Assembly: GCF_902459765.1 (NCBI RefSeq)
Contig: NZ_CABPSP010000005.1
Coordinates: 1 to 64,000 of the forward strand
Source: Pandoraea anapnoica
GTDB taxonomy: Bacteria; Pseudomonadota; Gammaproteobacteria; Burkholderiales; Burkholderiaceae
Direction of reading: 5' to 3'
Length of the DNA: 64,000 nt
Positions 45,057 to 53,329 of the stretch are shown here, one piece after another. The notes under the pieces were generated by a model, which saw only the letters and a list, made by a program, of their open reading frames with translations, had not been told where the DNA came from and made no database searches. Made by a program: the position numbers and the translations under genes. Numbering within the stretch: position 1 is the first letter of the stretch; the number at the start of each line of letters is the position of its first letter.

Positions 45057-46352
45057 ATGAACGTCGAACGGCAAAGCCGTCCGGCAGGGGCACGTTTTAC
45101 AAAGCTATGGGCGATGCCAGGCGATTGGCATGCCATGGCACGAGCTATGGGGCGTACCGGCGCGTCTGCACGCCGTGTTGTCCTGACGATCCTGCTGGGC
45201 ACTGCCACACTGATGACGGCGAGCCACGCGCTCGCCCAGACGCCGTCGAGCGCGTCATCCGCCGCATCCGCCACCGATGCGACCAACACCACCGGTGCGG
45301 TCGTCGCCCTGCCATCATCGGGTGCGGTCACGCCGATCAAGCCTGCCGTGCCGATCGGTCAGTCGACCATCGCGCAGGGTGTCGCGCAGATCAAAGAGCG
45401 CTACAACCTCTCGCACGTCTGGCTGCGTACCGAGTCAGACGGCGGCGTCGCACTCGAAGCCGCCACGCCGGGCGATGAGGTGCAGCAGTTGCTGCCCGTT
45501 GCGAGCCTGTCGAAGTCGGTCACGGCTATCGGGATCGCGCTGCTTGTTCAGCAAGGCAAGCTGTCGCTCGACGCCAAACTCGGCGACCTGCTCACCGACT
45601 ACGCGAAGGAACACGGCAAGCCGCTCGACCCGTCATTGCGCGAGCTGACGGTACGACGCCTGCTCGCCCATCGCGCGGGGCTGGCGACGAACGGTTTCAA
45701 CGATCCGGTCAACGGTCTGTTCAGCGGGCTGGCCATTCGTCGCGTGGGCGGCAGCGCCGACTTCTTCAACTATCTCGATGCGGGCGAGGCCAGCCATTCG
45801 ACGGGTCGCTCCGACTTCGTTTATTCGAACGTCTCGTATCTGTTGCTCGGGATGGTGATCGAGGCGGTGTCCGGCGAGGATTACAAGGACTTCTGCGAGA
45901 AGAACATCTTCGCGCCGCTTGGCGTGACGGATGCGGAGCTGCCCGAAAGCTGGCGTCTGCTTGCGCCGTTCGCGGGCTGGCAGATGTCGACGGGCGCGTT
46001 GCTCAAGGTGTGGCGCGTGTTCGATGTTCGGCACCCGAGTCTGCTCACGGAAAAGACGCTGCGCACGTTGTTGCTCGATAAGCAGTCGGGGCCGGTGAAT
46101 TCGGATCGCGATGTGTATTACACGCTCGGCGTGTTCCTGCTGCCGGGGGCTGGGGATCGAAGCTATCGCATCAGTCACGACGGCATCGCCGACTTCTTCC
46201 GCACGCAGTCGACCTATTACACCGTGGTGGAGAAGACCGTGCCGGGCGACAGTTGGGCGCTGGTGGTCTCGCCGATTCCGTCGCGCGGCCAGTTCGGCGC
46301 GCTGCAACGCGACGTGCGACGCATCATTCGACAGGCGCGTCTGGTGCCTTGA
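45057..46352 (+). CDS. Class C beta-lactamase-like serine hydrolase
   Basis: A 431-residue secreted or periplasmic protein of the penicillin-binding/AmpC superfamily (S12). An Ala-rich signal sequence ends near SHALAQ (residue 61). The nucleophile motif S-x-x-K is in VASLSKSVTAIG and the second motif Y-x-N in FVYSNVSYLLLG. The third motif is replaced by H-D-G in YRISHDGIADFF, which fits esterase-like members more than true beta-lactamases, so antibiotic hydrolysis is uncertain. The start is supported by a GGGGGAG site. Its 3' end overlaps the GIY-YIG gene by 29 bp on the other strand. Confidence 0.82.
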   Translation: MNVERQSRPAGARFTKLWAMPGDWHAMARAMGRTGASARRVVLTILLGTATLMTASHALAQTPSSASSAASATDATNTTGAVVALPSSGAVTPIKPAVPIGQSTIAQGVAQIKERYNLSHVWLRTESDGGVALEAATPGDEVQQLLPVASLSKSVTAIGIALLVQQGKLSLDAKLGDLLTDYAKEHGKPLDPSLRELTVRRLLAHRAGLATNGFNDPVNGLFSGLAIRRVGGSADFFNYLDAGEASHSTGRSDFVYSNVSYLLLGMVIEAVSGEDYKDFCEKNIFAPLGVTDAELPESWRLLAPFAGWQMSTGALLKVWRVFDVRHPSLLTEKTLRTLLLDKQSGPVNSDRDVYYTLGVFLLPGAGDRSYRISHDGIADFFRTQSTYYTVVEKTVPGDSWALVVSPIPSRGQFGALQRDVRRIIRQARLVP

Positions 46353-46683
46353 GAGAGGGTTCGGCGACGGGGGCGTGGCTGAGATCTGCGAGATTGGTGA
46401 AATCGGAGAAGTCGCAGACGTACGTCCCCGCAATCAGGCCGCGTTTCTGCGACGCGGTCAGTTGCTTGATGCGGTACTCGGCACGCGAGGCCGCCGACCG
46501 GTCGGCAAACGACAGCGACAGCAGCACACGCGACGGCGGATACGCCCGCGTGAAGCGCGCCCCCTTCCCCGCCACATGCGCGGCATAACGCGCCTCCACG
46601 TCGACCGTGATCCCCGTGTAAATGCGTCCACCGGCGCACTCCAGCAAATAGAGATACCAGGGCTTCGGTGCTGCGACGGTCAT
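46324..46683 (-). CDS. GIY-YIG domain protein (UPF0213-like)
   Basis: A 119-residue small GIY-YIG nuclease-fold protein. The two motif halves are WYLYLLECAGGRIYTGITVD (the GIY...YIG variant), followed by the Arg-bearing RYAAHVAGKGARFTR and a Glu in AEYRIKQLTASQK, as in the UPF0213/YhbQ group. The core is complete but ends with about 30 extra polar residues that overlap the serine hydrolase gene. I choose the ATG at 46683; a TTG at 46701 would add six residues. Function in DNA repair is suggested for the family but unproven. Confidence 0.82.
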   Translation of the reverse strand: MTVAAPKPWYLYLLECAGGRIYTGITVDVEARYAAHVAGKGARFTRAYPPSRVLLSLSFADRSAASRAEYRIKQLTASQKRGLIAGTYVCDFSDFTNLADLSHAPVAEPSLKAPDAPVE

Positions 46684-46807
46684 GACTTCGTTCGGTTCCA
46701 ACGTCTGGATTTACTTCTGAAGGGATGCGCGTATTGTAGTCGCACCCTCCCAAAGACCGAACCATGTAAGATCGCTGTTCTGGCCCATCATCAAAACGAC
46801 AAGCGCC

Positions 46808-48262
46808 ATGAACGAAACGGTTTCGTCGGAGACATTGCACGCCTCGAATCTTTTGCGCCGCGAACGATTGCGCGCCCGGTTACGGGCGCTCGGCGGGTAC
46901 GCCGCCTTCGCGCTTCTCGCGCTAGCGCTATGGGCAGCGAGTCATGGAAGCACCACGCTCGGGCTATCGCCCACGGCGGCGCAAGCGGCTGTCCTCGTGC
47001 TCTTCACCATCGGCGCGTGGGCGTTCGGTCTGTTCCCCGAACCCGTCACCACGCTGACCTTCTTCCTGCTCGCCACGCTGCTACATGTCGCGAAGCCGGA
47101 AGTCATCTTTGCCGGGTTCCATTCCGCCGCGTGGTGGCTCGTCTTCGGTGGTGCCGTCACCGGGCTTGCCGTGCGCACCACCGGACTCGGCTCGCGACTC
47201 GCGTCCACCGTGTTCGCGCTCAAGCGTCCGACGTACCCCCGCTATGTCGCGTCCGTGATGGTGGCCGCTGTTGGCCTCGCCTTCGTGATGCCCTCGACCA
47301 CCGGCCGCATTCTGCTGCTCATCCCGATCGTGCTCGCGCTCGCAGATCGCATCGGTCTCACCGAAGGACGACGCGGACGCACCGGTCTCGTGATGATGGT
47401 CGCCGCCGCGAGCTACATGCCGCCAACGACGATCCTCCCCGCGAACATTCCGAACAGCGTGCTGATGGGCGCGGCCGACTCCTTCTACGGCGTAAAGCTG
47501 CATTACGCGCCGTATCTGCTGCTGCACTTCCCCGTGCTCGGCGCGCTCAAGGCAGTCATTCTCGTGTGGGTCATCTGCCGTCTGTTCCCGGACGACGGCC
47601 CGCTCACGAACACATCCACCACAACCACGCCTGCGCTGACGACCGACGCCCGCCATCTGTCCATTCTGCTGGCGCTCGCGCTGGCAGGCTTTGCGACGGA
47701 CGCGTGGCATGGCATTTCCCCCGCGTGGATCTCGGTGGCCGCTGCCATCCTTTGTCTGCTGCCCGCGATTCATATCGTGACGCCGAAGACCTTCACCGAC
47801 CAGATGCAAATCACACCGCTCATCTACGTGGCGGGGTTCCTCGGCGTGGGTGCCGTCGTCGCGGATAGCGGACTGGGAGAGAAGGTAGCGCGGCTATGTC
47901 TGGACGCCGTGGGCATGGTGCCCGGCACGCCGGTCATCAATGCGGCGTGGCTCATCGCCATCGGCGCGGCCATCGGGCTTGTGGCGACGCTGCCCGGCCT
48001 GCCCGCCGTACTCACTCCGCTCGCGGGCCAGCTCTCCACGGCGAGCGGCCTGCCGCTCTATACCGTCCTGATGCTTCAGGTGCCGGTGTTCTCGACCGTG
48101 CTGTTGCCATATCAAAGCCCGCCGATGATGATCGCGATGCACCTCGGCGGCGTCGGCATGCGAGACGGCACACGGCTGACCGTTGTGATGACGGTTATCT
48201 CGCTGGTGCTGCTCCTCCCGTTGGATTACTTGTGGTGGCGTGTGCTCGGCATGTTGCCGTAA
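46808..48262 (+). CDS. SLC13/DASS-family anion transporter
   Basis: A 484-residue membrane protein with about twelve hydrophobic segments, of the divalent anion:sodium symporter family. It carries duplicated SNT-like regions: MPSTTGRILLLIPIVLALAD and ASYMPPTTILPANIPNSVLM in the first half, and LPGLPAVLTPLAG with LLPYQSPPMMIAM in the second. Likely substrates are dicarboxylates, citrate or sulfate; the sequence does not say which. The start MNETVSSETLHAS fits. Its last 37 bp overlap the end of the minus-strand type III gene cluster. Confidence 0.85.
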   Translation: MNETVSSETLHASNLLRRERLRARLRALGGYAAFALLALALWAASHGSTTLGLSPTAAQAAVLVLFTIGAWAFGLFPEPVTTLTFFLLATLLHVAKPEVIFAGFHSAAWWLVFGGAVTGLAVRTTGLGSRLASTVFALKRPTYPRYVASVMVAAVGLAFVMPSTTGRILLLIPIVLALADRIGLTEGRRGRTGLVMMVAAASYMPPTTILPANIPNSVLMGAADSFYGVKLHYAPYLLLHFPVLGALKAVILVWVICRLFPDDGPLTNTSTTTTPALTTDARHLSILLALALAGFATDAWHGISPAWISVAAAILCLLPAIHIVTPKTFTDQMQITPLIYVAGFLGVGAVVADSGLGEKVARLCLDAVGMVPGTPVINAAWLIAIGAAIGLVATLPGLPAVLTPLAGQLSTASGLPLYTVLMLQVPVFSTVLLPYQSPPMMIAMHLGGVGMRDGTRLTVVMTVISLVLLLPLDYLWWRVLGMLP

Positions 48263-48708
48263 GCCGCCATGCGACGCGTCGGAATCCCCTGGTGATCGCG
48301 GCAGAACACCAGCCAGCGATCGCCGTCCTCGTCGCGCCAGAATGCGCCTTCGCGCTCCAGGATCGCTCTCAGCCGAAGCCGCACTTCGCGCAGATGCGCG
48401 TCGCTCACGCCCGGCAGAATCATCCCGCGCACGTAGCTCAGATGCGGCACCATTCGCAGCAATGTACGGATCAGCTGACAGAATCGCCTCACCGCCTGAT
48501 CGCTCGAACGTGCCTCGGCGTCGAGCCGGAAATCGGTGATCGTCAGCACGTAGCCCGCAGCGACTTTGTCGAGACGATGACAAAGGGACAACTCGCCATT
48601 CTCGACGCGTTGTCCCAAGGTGATGCGCATGCGCTCGCAGACCTCCGCGCGCGCCGTGAAACGGTGAGTCCTGAAAAATGCCGCAACGGCGCGCTCGCAG
48701 ACTGTCAT
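48226..48708 (-). CDS. Unknown protein, last gene of the type III translocon operon
   Basis: A 160-residue protein I do not recognise. It is Arg-rich (about 14 percent) and predicted mainly helical, with no signal peptide or membrane segment. Visible landmarks are VCERMRITLGQRVENGELSL and WRDEDGDRWLVFCRDHQGIP. The ATG at 48708 gives the N-terminus MTVCERAVAAFF; the longer frame is a read-back into the previous gene. Starting 17 bp after the SctB-like gene stop, it is clearly co-transcribed. By position it could be a secretion chaperone or regulator of the translocators, but no family evidence supports a choice. Confidence 0.6.
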   Translation of the reverse strand: MTVCERAVAAFFRTHRFTARAEVCERMRITLGQRVENGELSLCHRLDKVAAGYVLTITDFRLDAEARSSDQAVRRFCQLIRTLLRMVPHLSYVRGMILPGVSDAHLREVRLRLRAILEREGAFWRDEDGDRWLVFCRDHQGIPTRRMAAYGNMPSTRHHK

Positions 48709-48727
48709 GGATGGGTCACTGGCTGAA

Positions 48728-49366
48728 TTAGCGGATAGCTTCGTAAAGCTTGGTGAGATGTTGCCCCGCAAGGCCGTACAACTGACGCGTGACCTCGCGC
48801 AACTCGCCGCTCGCGGCATCGATACGCTGACGCAAACGGTCGTTGCTCTTGCGCGTCTCGTCGGTCAGTCCGGTGGCGAACTCTCCGACCACCTCGTTGT
48901 CGCGTCCCCGGTTCGACAGATCGGCGGCCGCGAACTCGAACGCCGGTTTTCCGAACTGTCCGACGCCGCTCACCACACCACCGAACATCTGCCCGATTTC
49001 CATCTTGTCGCGCATGCCGTAGCGCGCGCCGATCATACTGCCGCCAAGCGACATGCCCCCCGTGAAGAGCGACCCGCCAGCGGACGTCATCGCGGCCTCG
49101 TAGTGCTTCTTGTTGGCCCGGTATTTCTCGTCGCGCGCCGCCACGCCTCTTGCGAACAGCATCACGTCGTGACGTGTGCGATACGACTGATCGGTGTTGC
49201 GCTCGCCGACACGAATTTCCATCATCAGCTTCACCAGTTGCATGAGCGTCACCAGTCCGTCGACGGCACGCGCACCACGATCCGGCATCTGCCCATCCGA
49301 CACCCACGCGCCGCGCTCACTCTGCGCCGTGGTCTGCCACGACGTCGTCGTTGCTATGCCTGCCAT
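48728..49366 (-). CDS. sctB: Type III secretion minor translocator, SctB/YopD-like
   Basis: A 212-residue protein with one weak hydrophobic stretch (about 92-115, SAGGSLFTGGMSLGGSMIGA) and amphipathic C-terminal helices, as in YopD/IpaC-type pore partners. The N-terminal 20 residues are Ser/Thr-rich and unfolded, fitting a type III signal. It follows the major translocator gene by 62 bp. Sequence similarity to named family members could not be tested, so the call rests on gene order and architecture. The AAGGGG site supports the ATG at 49366. Confidence 0.68.
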   Translation of the reverse strand: MAGIATTTSWQTTAQSERGAWVSDGQMPDRGARAVDGLVTLMQLVKLMMEIRVGERNTDQSYRTRHDVMLFARGVAARDEKYRANKKHYEAAMTSAGGSLFTGGMSLGGSMIGARYGMRDKMEIGQMFGGVVSGVGQFGKPAFEFAAADLSNRGRDNEVVGEFATGLTDETRKSNDRLRQRIDAASGELREVTRQLYGLAGQHLTKLYEAIR

Positions 49367-49428
49367 TCATGTACCCCTTTTTGGAAGACGCGGCAAAAGC
49401 CGCGTCGATGATCGATAACACACACCTC

Positions 49429-50922
49429 TCATGCCATCGAGGCAGCGATGCGAATGCGCACAGCGCCCGTCTTGGTCACGGCGTCGCTAGCCGATTCTGC
49501 GATCTCGCCCTGCTGCGCCGACAACGTCTCCATGCGTTTGGCGACACGCTTCTTGTCGTCGCCGTTCAGCTCCATCAGGAACTGCAACCACATCATTTCC
49601 GTACCGATGTCGCGCGCCTGTCGTTGCAGCTTCGCGCGCTGGATGCCGATCGCGCCCGCCGTGATCTCGCGCGCACCGACCACGCCACCGCGAATCACAC
49701 CCGAGAGCGACCACGTGCCGCGCACGATGGCGCGACGTCCCTGCGCGCCGATCTGCTTACTAAACGACTTCGTCACATCGGTCGCCGTTACACGTGCGCC
49801 CTTGGCTACTTGCTTGCCCGTCGACTTGACGACGCTGTCGAACGACCGCGATACCATCCGCTCGACCATCTCCTGCGTGAATTGCTCGGCCATGCGGTTG
49901 AAGCCGCGTTTGACGAGATTGCGTGCGGTGCGCGTGCCGTTCTGCGCGAGCGACTTTCCGACGCGTTTGCCGACTTCCGTACCGACCTGATACGAGACCT
50001 CGGAGACGACACGCTGTTTGATCGCGCCGATGGCTGCGTCGTCACCGGCCTTCACCGCCTTCGTGAGCGCTTCGCCCGCCCCGCCCTTCATCACGCGCGT
50101 AGCGGCCTTCGTCACCGAGCGAGATGCCATGAATCCACGCACCGACGTACCGAAGCCGACGACCATGCCGAGCGCCTGAAACGCCATCTGCGCGTAGCCC
50201 CACTTCGTGGCTTCCGCCTCGTACTTCTCGGCGTTCTCCGGGTCGACGAGCGCCATCGTCTTGTAGACCGCCGCACCGATGCCCGCGACGCCTGCGCCAA
50301 CATCCGCAATACCGCCCGCAATCATCAGCGGGTTCATCGTCAACACGCCGGTCACGATCTTGACGGCGCCGACGACGACGTCGATCGCCGCGACGACCCA
50401 GTCGAAGATCACACCGAAGATGCCGCCCTTTCGCGCCTTGTCGGCGTCTTTCGTGGCAGCGTCCATCTGCTCGCGGAATTTCTGGATATCTTCCTGCCGC
50501 AGCTTGTCCTGACGCTCCGCCAGCAACTCAAGCGCCTTTTGCGTCGACTTCGCCGTGTCGCCCATCGCCTGCATCGAGATCATCGACGCGACCATCACGA
50601 GCGTTGACGGATCGAGTTTTTCGAGACTCGCGAGATCCGTCACCCCGAACTGCGACGGGGGACGCATGCCGTCTGCCGCCATCGCACTGCCCAGCGAATA
50701 CAAGCGCTGCAGCATGCGGGCGAACGCACCTTCCGCGTCTTGCCATGCCCCGGCGTCGGTCGTGTCAGGAAGGAAGTCTTCCGACGCGAGCCAGTCGTCG
50801 GACATCTTGTCGTTTCGCAAGGCATGCGGCGCGGGCGTGTCCGTGCGCTGCCTCGTCGGCTCCCGAACATCACCTGGGGATGACGGACGGTATGCCGCGC
50901 CTACTGCGCCAATCACAGTCAT
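49429..50922 (-). CDS. sctE: Type III secretion major translocator, SctE/YopB-like
   Basis: A 497-residue pore-forming translocator. After a polar N-terminus with probable coiled-coil (about 120-165, TQKALELLAERQDKLRQEDI) come the paired hydrophobic regions at about 167-225 and 243-265, the hallmark of YopB/IpaB/SseC proteins. The C-terminal half is charged helices (TEVGKRVGKSLAQNG). It would insert into the host membrane and form a pore with the SctB-like partner. The start overlaps the chaperone stop as ATGA and has an AAAGGAA site. The upstream gene is its SycD-type chaperone, which supports the assignment. Confidence 0.82.
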   Translation of the reverse strand: MTVIGAVGAAYRPSSPGDVREPTRQRTDTPAPHALRNDKMSDDWLASEDFLPDTTDAGAWQDAEGAFARMLQRLYSLGSAMAADGMRPPSQFGVTDLASLEKLDPSTLVMVASMISMQAMGDTAKSTQKALELLAERQDKLRQEDIQKFREQMDAATKDADKARKGGIFGVIFDWVVAAIDVVVGAVKIVTGVLTMNPLMIAGGIADVGAGVAGIGAAVYKTMALVDPENAEKYEAEATKWGYAQMAFQALGMVVGFGTSVRGFMASRSVTKAATRVMKGGAGEALTKAVKAGDDAAIGAIKQRVVSEVSYQVGTEVGKRVGKSLAQNGTRTARNLVKRGFNRMAEQFTQEMVERMVSRSFDSVVKSTGKQVAKGARVTATDVTKSFSKQIGAQGRRAIVRGTWSLSGVIRGGVVGAREITAGAIGIQRAKLQRQARDIGTEMMWLQFLMELNGDDKKRVAKRMETLSAQQGEIAESASDAVTKTGAVRIRIAASMA

Positions 50923-51446
50923 GAGTTTCCTTTCGATTGAGAAGTTGACAGGGCGTCGCACCGGGCGCGCGCCGAATGTGCGAGCTTGCGATGCTGCGCG
51001 TTCTCGCCGCAGAGTCGCAGCGTCGCAAGGTAGGCCTTCGTCGCGTAAGACGCATTGCCCACGCTCTCGTAACTCATGCCCGCCAGATACGACGGGCGCG
51101 GGTCCGCCGCGCGGATCACACCGGCCTTGGCGAAGCACGGCAGCGCGTCGTCATGCTGGCCGAGGCGCTGGTAACACAGGCCAAGACCGAACCAGTCGTC
51201 GAACGACCATTGGTCGAGCGTGGCGAGCATGAAGTAGATACGTTGCGCGGCCGCGATCTCGCCTTCCTTGAAACGCGCAAGCGCGTACGCACGGACGCAT
51301 GCCAGATCGCTTTCGTCGAGATCTGCAAGCATGCGCAGCGCGCCGCCTCGCTCGAAGAAACGCGAGAAGATCGCCGCTGTGTCGGCGGCTGACGCGTCGT
51401 GCGTCTCAGGCGGCAGCGATGACGACGTCGATGAAGGTGAATTCAC
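50919..51446 (-). CDS. Type III translocator chaperone, SycD/LcrH-like TPR protein
   Basis: A 175-residue class II type III chaperone built of tetratricopeptide repeats. The typical pattern is present: LARFKEGEIAAAQRIYFMLA, then WSFDDWFGLGLCYQRLGQHD and AGVIRAADPRPSYLAGMSYE. This is the F/Y-x-x-G-x-x-x-A layout of LcrH, SycD and PcrH, which cradle the two translocators before secretion. The N-terminal 25 residues are Ser-rich and extra. It starts at a GTG that overlaps the previous stop (GTGA), so it is translated by coupling. Confidence 0.88.
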   Translation of the reverse strand: MNSPSSTSSSLPPETHDASAADTAAIFSRFFERGGALRMLADLDESDLACVRAYALARFKEGEIAAAQRIYFMLATLDQWSFDDWFGLGLCYQRLGQHDDALPCFAKAGVIRAADPRPSYLAGMSYESVGNASYATKAYLATLRLCGENAQHRKLAHSARARCDALSTSQSKGNS

Positions 51447-52072
51447 GAGCGCATCGAACCGTTGATCTGATTGAGCTGCTGCCCACGCGAACTGATGATC
51501 GTGTTGGCGAGCGTCGAGACGCCGTTGTATTCCTGAAGGAACTTGTTGATTTCGATGTTCTCGATGGTGCGGCTGTCGGTCGCCTCTTCGCCCCGGCTGT
51601 CGGCCGCCGCTTTGAGCGCGCGCAGGTGATCCGCACGGTAATCGCCCGACGCCCCCGACGGTCCGGCATAACCCTCCTCGCCGATTTTCTTGCTGCGCGA
51701 TTCCCAGTCCTTCAACGTCCTCTTCGTCCCGCTGTCGTCAATGGTGATCATGAGGTCGTGCTTGTCGAAGAATTCACGGATGCCGTCGCCGACTTTGGTC
51801 GTCGCCGTCGTACTGGTACCGAGTTTGTTGATGAGCGTTTCGATCTGATTCGCCACGTCGCGCGCCTCACGGCCGTGCGCCTGACGCGCGCGCATCGAGT
51901 CGATCTTCAGCTTGGCGTCGCCGCCGCTGGCTTGCATGAGCGTGGCGGCGTGCGCCAGCAACAGTGAGTGGATGTCAACGGTGCGCGCGGACGTCAGGGT
52001 GACGCCCTGCGGAGCCTGCTGCGACGCCGACGCGCCGTAGCGATACGCGTTGTTCAATTGGATTGAAGTCAT
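51443..52072 (-). CDS. Probable type III needle-tip protein (SctA-like), copy 1
   Basis: A 209-residue protein, predicted helical, without signal peptide or cysteine. Its C-terminal helix (INKFLQEYNGVSTLANTII, about 175-193) resembles the end helix of tip and filament proteins of the V-antigen/EspA type. The upstream tract DGIREFFDKHDLM is shared with the next protein, showing the two are paralogues. The position directly before the chaperone matches lcrV in lcrG-lcrV-lcrH-yopB-yopD. It is much shorter than LcrV (326 residues), so this is a reduced tip or filament protein. Start ATG 52072 has an AGGA site. Confidence 0.55.
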   Translation of the reverse strand: MTSIQLNNAYRYGASASQQAPQGVTLTSARTVDIHSLLLAHAATLMQASGGDAKLKIDSMRARQAHGREARDVANQIETLINKLGTSTTATTKVGDGIREFFDKHDLMITIDDSGTKRTLKDWESRSKKIGEEGYAGPSGASGDYRADHLRALKAAADSRGEEATDSRTIENIEINKFLQEYNGVSTLANTIISSRGQQLNQINGSMRS

Positions 52073-52134
52073 GGGGTCGTTCCTGAATTCGATATGAAGG
52101 AGGGAGAGATGAGACGTGAATTGAAAGACAGCCG

Positions 52135-52671
52135 TCAGAGGCTGCTGGTGATCTTGCTCATGATGTCGCGCAACTTGGCGATGACTGCGTTGCTCAACGT
52201 CAACGCATTCTCGTAACGCGACAGAAATTGCTTGAGTTCGATCTGTTCGACGGTGGCCGACTCGCTCGTGCCCGACGCCATCGACTGCACACTGGCCCTG
52301 AGGCTGTCCAAGGTAGCGGTGCCGAGCGCGCCCGACGCCTGCGACGTCGACATCAGCGAGTGGCGCACTGCGAAGTCGCGCAGTCCGTCCGGCAGCGACA
52401 CTGTGGCCTCGCCTGCGCGCAAACGCCGCTGCATCTCATCAATCGACGTCAGCCAGTCACGCGCATCGCGAGCGTTAGCCGAACGAGCGCGCGCCTTGCC
52501 CAGCCACTCGTCGACGCGCACCTGCAAGCCGTCCATCTGCTCGCTTGCGCGCTGCATCGTGCTCAACAGCGGGTTGTCGCCTGCGCGGCTCTGCGATGCG
52601 GAACTCGCACCCTGTGCAAACGCGCCACCCAGTCGCGGCGCGTTGTGCGTGTCGATCATGCGGTAGATCAT
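52135..52671 (-). CDS. Probable type III needle-tip/filament protein, copy 2 (paralogue)
   Basis: A 178-residue protein, paralogous to the gene downstream. The shared parts are DGLRDFAVRHSLM and the C-terminal LKQFLSRYENALTLSNAVI (about 146-164). The N-terminal 50 residues are Ala/Ser-rich. The ATG at 52671 has a GGAGG site; the longer frame overlaps the preceding gene. Two tandem copies of a tip-like gene suggest either separate tip and filament roles or alternative tips. Identity is inferred from order and pattern. Confidence 0.55.
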   Translation of the reverse strand: MIYRMIDTHNAPRLGGAFAQGASSASQSRAGDNPLLSTMQRASEQMDGLQVRVDEWLGKARARSANARDARDWLTSIDEMQRRLRAGEATVSLPDGLRDFAVRHSLMSTSQASGALGTATLDSLRASVQSMASGTSESATVEQIELKQFLSRYENALTLSNAVIAKLRDIMSKITSSL

Positions 52672-52681
52672 GTCGCCTCCG

Positions 52682-53104
52682 TCACGCGCAAGTCCGATGC
52701 ATCGCGCGGCTACGCGCCGGGGCTCGCGCTGCTTCATCATCCGTCGCGGGCACCTCAGCGTTCAGACGTTCGATCACACCGGCCAGAGCGACGGCCATGC
52801 GCTCGATCTCGCGCGCTTCGCGCTGAAACGCTTCACTGTCGAGCAGGGCGTCGAGACGGGCGAGCTTGTCCGCCGCCTGCGGTGTACCCGCCTTTTCCAT
52901 CCGCTCGATCTCGTCGAGGACCGTCTGATAGTCGAGCGTCTGACGCGCCAGCTTGCGACCGGCCATCTGGATCTCGCCGCAAGCGCGCTCGTACTGCGCA
53001 AGCAGGGCATCGGGGTCGTGCCTTTCGGAGAGTGGGGAAGAGGACGTCGCCTCATTGGTGTTCAGAGCGTTCGGCTCTTGGGGTGTTGCGCACATCTGGG
53101 ACAT
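52682..53104 (-). CDS. LcrG-like small type III protein, first gene of the translocon operon
   Basis: A 140-residue acidic, coiled-coil-rich protein with no cysteine-containing domain, signal peptide or membrane segment. The central region (RKLARQTLDYQTVLDEIERM, then ADKLARLDALLDSEAFQREA) is a strong heptad-repeat helix, like LcrG/PcrG, which bind the tip protein and gate secretion. The first 30 residues are Ser/Thr-rich. Its gene position, directly ahead of the tip-like genes, is the main support. The SD GGAGGT, nine bases before the ATG, is buried in a long inverted repeat, so synthesis may be controlled. Confidence 0.5.
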   Translation of the reverse strand: MSQMCATPQEPNALNTNEATSSSPLSERHDPDALLAQYERACGEIQMAGRKLARQTLDYQTVLDEIERMEKAGTPQAADKLARLDALLDSEAFQREAREIERMAVALAGVIERLNAEVPATDDEAARAPARSRAMHRTCA

Positions 53105-53108
53105 TTCA

Positions 53109-53170
53109 GAGCACCTCCGTACGTTTCGTAGCGGTTGTCATCACGACAACGGCATCGTACGGAGGTCCTC
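53109..53170 (-). promoter_or_regulatory. Nested inverted repeat sequestering the ribosome site of the translocon operon
   Basis: Outer arms (53109-53123 and 53156-53170) pair 14 of 15 positions, with an 11-bp perfect core ACCTCCGTACG/CGTACGGAGGT. An inner 6-bp hairpin (GTTGTC/GACAAC, 53134-53139 and 53145-53150) sits between them. In the minus-strand transcript the 3' arm contains the GGAGGT ribosome site of the first translocon gene, so the folded leader would block translation. It could equally be a dyad operator in DNA. Confidence 0.65.
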
Positions 53171-53329
53171 ATGGTGCGCCTTTGCAAAGCCCGCCATCCC
53201 TTCCGGGAACCGGCCTCACTTCAGTCATTTCCCAGTGACGAAGTGGTTACGCGCATCGCGTTGCACGATGCGCGGCCCCTTATCCGGCGGGGCGTTCCGG
53301 TCATGCAACTTTCGATCGAGCCTTCGGCT

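Noticed and set aside
53251-53273. Perfect hairpin GCGCATCG/CGATGCGC between 5-oxoprolinase and the translocon operon
   Set aside because: No T-run on either strand, single copy in the window, so neither a terminator nor a REP element can be claimed.
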